A stretch of 17,815 bases of DNA from an uncultured Lachnospiraceae bacterium (GTDB taxonomy: Bacteria > Bacillota > Clostridia > Lachnospirales > Lachnospiraceae), in contig CAJOGB010000031.1 in assembly GCA_905233835.1 (NCBI GenBank), positions 14,387 through 32,201 on the forward strand. The letters are read 5' to 3'. The translations under genes were made by a program, and so were the position numbers. Every line of letters starts with the position of its first letter. The first letter of the stretch is position 1. Below the pieces are notes generated by a model. It saw nothing but the letters and a program-made list of their open reading frames with translations. It searched no databases and had not been told where the DNA came from. Of the stretch, positions 13,668 to 17,815 are shown in pieces.

Positions 13668-14641
13668 TATTCACTCAGCCAAAGATCCAAATCCACATCG
13701 CCTTTGATACCGTTTAAGCTGCCCTTTTCGGTGTACTGCCAAATCTTAAACTCATATGGCCAATAGAATTCCTTATTATATCCGGCAAACCATTTGTCAT
13801 ATCCGGTAAGCTGTGTCAAATCAAGCATCATGGCACCCATCTCGGTGTTATGATAGATCATAGGTGTATATCCTGCAGCAGAAACCGTATCGCAGAAGGT
13901 GCGAACCAAAGCGGTACGATCCTCTACGGAAAGCTGATTTCCTCTGGCTGCGCTGTCGTTTACTTTTTCAATATCAAGTACAATGGGAAGATCCACACCG
14001 AACTCTTCTTCCAAAATCTCACCTTCGTTTACGGCTTGGGAAAATACGTAAGCACCTACCGGGATTCCCGCAGTATGTGCTCCCGCCATATTCTGACGGC
14101 ACTTATCATCTTCCACCAATTTTCCGCTTCCGTATCCACGGTATGCCACACGAACAAATGCAAATTCAACGCCTTCTGCTTTTACAGCCTGCCAATCGAT
14201 ATCTCCCTGGAAGGAAGAAACATCGATACCGAATTTTGCGGTTCCGTGTACATCATCCGTATAGGAATAACGGCCTGTATTTTCATCTGCAATAATGTTT
14301 TCCACATTGTAGTCATTCTGCGGAATGGAATCATCAATCTCCAAGAAATGATATCCGCCGGAGGATGCCACCACCAAATTATCCGGATATAATCTCTTTA
14401 ATACGGAAAGTGCGGAATATCCATCCGTAAAGTCCTGCTTTACCTGATTAAGTACGGAATTTTTTCCGTCCTCATTTGCCTCCGCGATTAACTCGCGAAC
14501 GCCCTCATCGGAGTATACTTTTCCGTTTATACGAACACGGTTACCGATACCCAGTAACATGTTTCCTGCTGTCAAAACAACGGTTGTTGCAAGTACGGAA
14601 GTAAGTGCTACCGTCAACAACTGTGCGCTTCTTCTCTTCAT
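13667..14641 (-). CDS. Exported or membrane-anchored GH25 muramidase (lysozyme)
   Basis: The 324-aa protein should hydrolyse the MurNAc-GlcNAc bond of peptidoglycan outside the cell. A signal-anchor TM segment covers about 8-33, after MKRR. A linker domain of about 100 residues follows (VYSDEGVRELIAEANEDG...). The GH25 barrel starts at about residue 135 with FGIDVSSFQGDIDW (Asp140) and holds the catalytic LPIVLDIE (Asp223, Glu225). It ends with the family-typical FKIWQYTEKGSLNGIKGDVDLDLWL. The segment before LPIVLDIE is about a dozen residues shorter than usual. The ATG at 14641 has GAGG 8 nt upstream; the in-frame GTG three codons earlier overlaps that site and is rejected. The stop overlaps the start of the glycosyltransferase-like gene. 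Confidence 0.92.
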   Translation of the reverse strand: MKRRSAQLLTVALTSVLATTVVLTAGNMLLGIGNRVRINGKVYSDEGVRELIAEANEDGKNSVLNQVKQDFTDGYSALSVLKRLYPDNLVVASSGGYHFLEIDDSIPQNDYNVENIIADENTGRYSYTDDVHGTAKFGIDVSSFQGDIDWQAVKAEGVEFAFVRVAYRGYGSGKLVEDDKCRQNMAGAHTAGIPVGAYVFSQAVNEGEILEEEFGVDLPIVLDIEKVNDSAARGNQLSVEDRTALVRTFCDTVSAAGYTPMIYHNTEMGAMMLDLTQLTGYDKWFAGYNKEFYWPYEFKIWQYTEKGSLNGIKGDVDLDLWLSE

Positions 14642-14653
14642 ATTATTCACCTC

Positions 14654-14709
14654 AAAAAAAGCTATACTGATATAAATCTTGCCAAACGCAAAATCTATAT
14701 TAGTATAGC
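14654..14709 (-). terminator. Long terminator hairpin between the kinase-like and GH25 genes
   Basis: A 22-position stem (14709..14688 with 14682..14661, loop 5 nt) has one A-C mismatch and two G-U pairs as minus-strand RNA. It is followed by seven T residues (14660..14654). The pairing is better as minus-strand than plus-strand RNA, so it terminates the kinase-like transcript. The GH25 ribosome binding site GAGG follows the T-run directly. Confidence 0.8.
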
Positions 14710-14710
14710 A
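14702..14710 (-). promoter_or_regulatory. Extended -10 promoter of the GH25 gene inside the terminator arm
   Basis: TGCTATACT fits the extended -10 consensus TGnTATAAT with one mismatch; the -35 region (ATTCTT) is weak. It is the only plausible promoter in the 91-nt gap. The predicted start near 14695 lies within the 5' arm of the terminator. Confidence 0.5.
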
Positions 14711-14732
14711 GATTTTTTAAGAAAAAGAATAC

Positions 14733-15299
14733 TTATTTTACAACTCCCTCTAAGGCATCCACGCATTCGTCGATTCCGATATGTGCGGAGTTTAAAATCA
14801 AATCAAAGTATGTGGGATCCGCCCACTTCGCACCGGATTGAGCCGTAAAGAATTTCTCACGTTTTTTGTCGAATTTCTTCATAACGTCTTCCGCCTCATT
14901 AGGAGAAATCTTCTCCACGTTTAACGTACGGTTCATACGGAACTCTTTGTCTGCGGTAATAAACACTTTCAGACAATTCTTCTCTTTCAAAACCTCACAG
15001 GCGGCACGTCCCACAAAGACACCCCCTCCTTTTTCGGTAGCTTCTAAGATGATTTCCTTTTCCGTGTTATAGATTTTTTCTTCCAGGGATGCATGTTCTT
15101 TGGATGATTTGAAAAACGTGTTTACCGGATTTTGTTCATCCATGGCAGATACCTGCTCATAAGGAATCCCCAATCGCTTACAGGTTTCTACCACCACGTT
15201 TCTGTCATAGAGTTCGAAACCCAAACGTTTTGCTAACTTCTCGGCGATCTCGTGTCCGCCGCTTCCGTAGGAACGTTCAATGGTAATATAATCGTACAT
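14733..15299 (-). CDS. Cytidylate kinase-like family protein
   Basis: This 188-aa protein belongs to the cytidylate-kinase-like group (AAK_NTPase-like P-loop fold). The N-terminus ITIERSYGSGGHEIAEKLAKRL replaces the classical Walker A with the GSGG glycine loop of that group. YDRNVVVETCKRLGI, VFVGRAACEVL and LKVFITADKEFRMNRTL (the lid arginines) follow in the usual order. It is too divergent from Cmk to claim CMP phosphorylation; the real substrate is unknown. The ATG at 15299 is chosen because GGGGGAGGG lies about 9 nt upstream. The frame is open six codons further to a TTG that overlaps that site. It stands alone between its own promoter and a strong terminator. Confidence 0.88.
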   Translation of the reverse strand: MYDYITIERSYGSGGHEIAEKLAKRLGFELYDRNVVVETCKRLGIPYEQVSAMDEQNPVNTFFKSSKEHASLEEKIYNTEKEIILEATEKGGGVFVGRAACEVLKEKNCLKVFITADKEFRMNRTLNVEKISPNEAEDVMKKFDKKREKFFTAQSGAKWADPTYFDLILNSAHIGIDECVDALEGVVK

Positions 15300-15331
15300 A
15301 GTATTTCCCTCCCCCAAAAAAGCTTTCTATT

Positions 15332-15340
15332 ATTATACCA
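15332..15340 (-). promoter_or_regulatory. Extended -10 promoter of the kinase-like gene
   Basis: TGGTATAAT is a perfect extended -10 (TGnTATAAT) 9 nt after the stop of the DHH gene. No -35 box is apparent. The start near 15325 would give a leader of about 26 nt containing GGGGGAGGG. Confidence 0.6.
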
Positions 15341-15348
15341 TAGACTTT

Positions 15349-16290
15349 CTATAAAAACTTCAAAAACCGTTCTCTGATTTCCGTATCCGGAAACTCACCC
15401 AGTCGTTTAGCGTTCTTTGCAGGGATAAATCCTCCCGCCATAAAGGAGTGTCCGCCACCGGAGCCGATGTCGGAAATGGAATTTGCAATGAGTTTTCCCG
15501 CATCCACCGTGTTTACTTCGGAGCGAACCGAAAACTTAATGCCGTCATTTCTTTTTGCATAAATCACCGCTACTTCCACTTCCGCCAAGGCCAAAATAAA
15601 GTCTGCCACCACGGGAATACCCGCAAAACCGATTTTTTCATATACATAAATGTTTTCGATGGCGGCTCCATAAGCCTGCAAATCGGAAAATTCCAAGTTA
15701 TTCATGGTAAGAGATGTAATAATCTCTTCGGATGCTAAATCATACAAATAAGAAAAGGCATGAATATCTTCCTGGGTTACACCACGGGTAAAATTTAGCG
15801 TATCCATTTTAAGTCCGAATAAGAGGGCCGTAGCCGTATACTCATCCGGTATGATATTTAACTTTTCATAATACTGCGAAATCATGGTGCAGCAGCTGCC
15901 CACCTTTCGCACATCCAAGTAGGCGTAATCCTCGCCACCAACCAAAGGATGATGATCGATGCATGCAATTTCGTCTCCCACTAAATCACGAATATTTCCG
16001 CCGCCCTTTTGGGAATCGATACAGATAATGGAATCCGATTCCCGCATCTTAACCGGAAGCGCATTTTCCGGATAGATATCGATGTTACAGTACTGTGTCA
16101 TCTTTTTGGTATTCACACGGTCGATTTGTCCCACATAGCATAAAACCGCATCAATTCCGTAGTGTTTCAAAATTCCCTGCAATCCAAATCCTGCACCGAT
16201 GGCATCCGGATCCGGAAAATTATGGGTCTGAATAAAAACTCTCTTGCCTTTAATGTCCTCAAGCATTTGCAAGAACTTCTTCTCGTCCAT
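15349..16290 (-). CDS. DHH/DHHA1 phosphoesterase, NrnA-like
   Basis: The 313-aa protein belongs to the DHH phosphoesterases that hydrolyse short oligoribonucleotides, cyclic-dinucleotide breakdown products or pAp. Motif I reads HNFPDPDAIGAG (His23, Asp27, Asp29), motif II IDSQ (Asp92), motif III IDHHP (Asp112-His114), and a later Asp follows in LKMDTLNF. The C-terminal DHHA1 domain carries GSGGGHSFMAGG. All metal ligands are present. Two HD-GYP proteins elsewhere in the window would make pGpG, a known substrate of some NrnA-type enzymes, but a link is only inference. The ATG at 16290 has GAGGA 7 nt upstream; an in-frame TTG ten codons earlier has no good site. Confidence 0.92.
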   Translation of the reverse strand: MDEKKFLQMLEDIKGKRVFIQTHNFPDPDAIGAGFGLQGILKHYGIDAVLCYVGQIDRVNTKKMTQYCNIDIYPENALPVKMRESDSIICIDSQKGGGNIRDLVGDEIACIDHHPLVGGEDYAYLDVRKVGSCCTMISQYYEKLNIIPDEYTATALLFGLKMDTLNFTRGVTQEDIHAFSYLYDLASEEIITSLTMNNLEFSDLQAYGAAIENIYVYEKIGFAGIPVVADFILALAEVEVAVIYAKRNDGIKFSVRSEVNTVDAGKLIANSISDIGSGGGHSFMAGGFIPAKNAKRLGEFPDTEIRERFLKFL

Positions 16291-16322
16291 TTCATATTCC
16301 TCTTCATTAAAAATATGCAATT

Positions 16323-16331
16323 ATTATAACA
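16323..16331 (-). promoter_or_regulatory. Extended -10 promoter of the DHH gene
   Basis: TGTTATAAT is a perfect extended -10 immediately after the terminator of the amidase gene. No -35 box is seen. The predicted start is near 16316, 26 nt before the ATG. Confidence 0.6.
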
Positions 16332-16362
16332 TAAAAGGCAGTGCCCTTTCGACACTGCCTTT
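16332..16362 (-). terminator. Terminator of the amidase gene
   Basis: A perfect 10-bp stem AAAGGCAGTG/CACTGCCTTT (16362..16353 with 16343..16334) with a 9-nt loop, followed by a short T-rich end (TTTTAT). It lies 7 nt after the amidase stop codon. Confidence 0.8.
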
Positions 16363-16369
16363 CCTATTT

Positions 16370-17179
16370 TTATTCTTTTTTCGAGTCAAAATACTCATCA
16401 ATTCCGTCTGCGATTCCTTTCACGATTTTCCACTGATATTCATCCGTAGCCATGGCTTGATCTTCGGTGGGATTTGTCATATATCCCATTTCTAAAATCG
16501 TAACCGGCACTCTACACCAGTTGATTCCGCTCATGGTATCGGTCTCCCAAACGTATTCCTTATTACATCCGGTTTCTTCCACCACATGGTTAAGCACCGC
16601 TTCCGATAACGCATAGCTTTTCTCGTAGAGATCTCCGTTATAAGGATTTCCCGGTTTTTGGCAAATGGTCATGGCACCGTTTTTCGATGAGTTCTCCGCT
16701 CCGTTTGCATGAATACGAATAAAGGCATCTGCATTTGCATCGTTTGCAATCTGGGCCCGTTCGGAATTACTGATGTTTACGTCGTTGGTACTTCGCACCA
16801 TAATCACGGTGTAACCTCGGTTTGTAAGTTCCTCTTCCAGTTTTAGTGCTACCTGTAGCGTTAACTTATACTCAAAAATTCCTGTAGCCACACCTTTGGT
16901 TCCTCCGGCCACCTTTGCTTTCATCTCACTTGCTCCGGGGCCTATGGGTTCCTTTTCAAAGTTTCCCCTGGCCTGATGACCGGCATCAATACAGATGGTT
17001 TTGTTTTTCAACTCAGGCTCTTCTTTTGTTTCTTCTTCCGACTCCTCCGGTGCCTCAGCTTCTTCCGCTAAAGTCACTTCTGCCTCCGCGTTTTGTTCCG
17101 CTGCATCTGTACCGGAGCATCCGCAAAATGTCGCTATAAAAAGAGCCGCTATAATTATCAGAAATCCAAATCGATTCAA
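16370..17179 (-). CDS. N-acetylmuramoyl-L-alanine amidase (Amidase_3), probable lipoprotein
   Basis: This zinc enzyme cuts the bond between MurNAc and the stem peptide in peptidoglycan. The 269-aa protein starts with a hydrophobic signal segment ending FCGC, a plausible though non-ideal lipobox (Cys21). A strongly acidic Ala/Glu linker covers about 25-58. The Amidase_3 domain then runs to the end. Its ligands are visible: His68 in CIDAGHQ, Glu in IFEYKLTLQVA, His in FIRIHANG, and the catalytic Glu in ILEMGYMTNP. The TTG at 17179 (MNRFGFLIII) is chosen because GGGGGAT lies about 7 nt before it. The frame continues five codons upstream to another TTG without a good site. It follows the FtsX-like gene and is ended by its own terminator. 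Confidence 0.92.
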   Translation of the reverse strand: MNRFGFLIIIAALFIATFCGCSGTDAAEQNAEAEVTLAEEAEAPEESEEETKEEPELKNKTICIDAGHQARGNFEKEPIGPGASEMKAKVAGGTKGVATGIFEYKLTLQVALKLEEELTNRGYTVIMVRSTNDVNISNSERAQIANDANADAFIRIHANGAENSSKNGAMTICQKPGNPYNGDLYEKSYALSEAVLNHVVEETGCNKEYVWETDTMSGINWCRVPVTILEMGYMTNPTEDQAMATDEYQWKIVKGIADGIDEYFDSKKE

Positions 17180-17211
17180 ATAGGTATCCCCCAAAAGTTT
17201 TCGTTCTGCTA

Positions 17212-17217
17212 ATTATA
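17212..17217 (-). promoter_or_regulatory. Weak candidate promoter of the amidase gene
   Basis: A perfect TATAAT lies 33 nt before the chosen start and 24 nt after the stop of the FtsX-like gene. No convincing -35 or TG extension is seen, so transcription from the upstream gene is an alternative. Confidence 0.3.
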
Positions 17218-17240
17218 ATACGTGAAACTTTTTACAAATG

Positions 17241-17815
17241 CTACTCTATGTTTTTCAGTGCCACGTCAAGAGGTATCTTTTTGATTCGATGAAAATCAAT
17301 TAAGGAAACAAATAAATATCCGATGAGCAAATACAAAACCGACAATACCATAGATGAAATCTGCATATAGAAGGCAAAGTATCCATCCATCTGAAGCATA
17401 AATATATGGAATACCCAAATCATGAGGTAATAGCCGATCCAAAAACTGATTACGGAAAAGGCTACCACTACCAGCGCCGTGGGCACGATGTAAACGGAAC
17501 CGATTTCCTTTTGCGCAAATCCCAAAATCTTTGCCATGGAAATGGACTGCTCGTTTTTCTCAATAATGATTTTGGCCAGCAAATATATCAGCGCTGCTGC
17601 CAGTACCACCAATGCGTATTTAAAGATATCCATAAATCCGCCCATGGAGTGCTGAAGCTGGGTGGTTACCTTTGTGATATCTTTCTCGGTTACCACGGTG
17701 GCGATATATTCTTCATCGATATCGGTAATCTCATTTTTTGAGAAGTATCCGGAGAATTCCTCGACCTCCGTGTCAAATACACGAGCATAGTTTTCTCGGT
17801 CCATAAATACCGCGA
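17241..17815 (-). CDS. FtsX-like ABC transporter permease, C-terminal part
   Basis: The frame is open to the window edge; the first Met at 17804 is internal, so about 191 residues of a longer protein are visible. The pattern is that of the C-terminal FtsX domain of large Firmicute ABC permeases. A soluble extracellular segment comes first, then a TM helix (DIFKYALVVLAAALIYLLAKIII), a cytoplasmic loop with SISMAKILGFAQKEIGSVYI (the family's I-xLKaLGxsxxeI motif), two more TM helices, and a short tail KKIPLDVALKNIE typical of the family end. Such permeases work with a separate ATPase in peptide or lipid export or sensing; the partner lies outside the window. Confidence 0.85.
   Translation of the reverse strand, partial: AVFMDRENYARVFDTEVEEFSGYFSKNEITDIDEEYIATVVTEKDITKVTTQLQHSMGGFMDIFKYALVVLAAALIYLLAKIIIEKNEQSISMAKILGFAQKEIGSVYIVPTALVVVAFSVISFWIGYYLMIWVFHIFMLQMDGYFAFYMQISSMVLSVLYLLIGYLFVSLIDFHRIKKIPLDVALKNIE

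Noticed and set aside
13850..14392. Plus-strand open frame of 180 codons opposite the GH25 gene
   Set aside because: Antisense to a clear GH25 domain; no recognisable protein features.
1..17815. CRISPR arrays, insertion sequences, integrase or phage genes
   Set aside because: No regularly spaced repeats, transposase or integrase motifs, or terminal inverted repeats were seen on either strand.

Overview
The window looks like a chromosomal segment of a Gram-positive, motile anaerobe of the Lachnospiraceae (Roseburia/Butyrivibrio/Lachnospira-like). This is inferred from moderate-to-low G+C, strong GGAGG-type ribosome binding sites, AT-rich promoters, many HD-GYP and lipoprotein genes, and a lineage-typical protein (DUF6033-like). 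No taxonomic marker is present, so the assignment is an inference. All protein genes but one lie on the minus strand, so they are described in transcription order, from high to low coordinate.

Right part (17815 to about 12870). An FtsX-like ABC permease enters from outside the window. It is followed by a lipoprotein-like N-acetylmuramoyl-L-alanine amidase, a DHH phosphoesterase, a cytidylate-kinase-like protein, a GH25 muramidase and, translationally coupled to it, a degenerate glycosyltransferase-like gene with a probable frameshift near its 3' end. A tRNA-Lys(CTT) gene with its own promoter follows. Terminators and extended -10 promoters are packed very tightly between these genes; in front of the GH25 gene the promoter appears to sit inside the arm of the upstream terminator.

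Middle (12720 to 6120). The only plus-strand gene (11838..12674) encodes a DUF6033-like coiled-coil protein of unknown function behind a motility sigma factor (sigma-28/SigD)-like promoter. Divergent from it is an ATP-grasp protein whose key catalytic positions look substituted. Next is a polyamine ABC transporter operon potA-potB-potC-potD. potB is broken: TM segment 2 is missing and the two halves are in different frames, so the transporter as read here is probably not functional. Two copies of a 16-17 nt AT-rich sequence flank the operon.

Left part (6120 to 1). One promoter overlaps the end of potD and leads into a tight operon: HdeD/DUF308 membrane protein, a 76-aa unknown protein, a soluble HD-GYP protein (probable c-di-GMP phosphodiesterase), a TetR-type regulator, an MntP-like membrane protein and endonuclease III. 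A second, membrane-bound HD-GYP sensor then has its own promoter, a candidate 18-codon leader peptide and a terminator hairpin built over the end of that peptide. This is the layout of translation-controlled attenuation and is the most interesting regulatory structure here. A further gene begins at the left edge.

No CRISPR array, insertion sequence, rRNA or phage genes were seen. The longest protein-gene-free stretches are 11637..11837 and 2199..2384, both filled with regulatory signals, and 12675..12866, which holds the tRNA gene and its signals.
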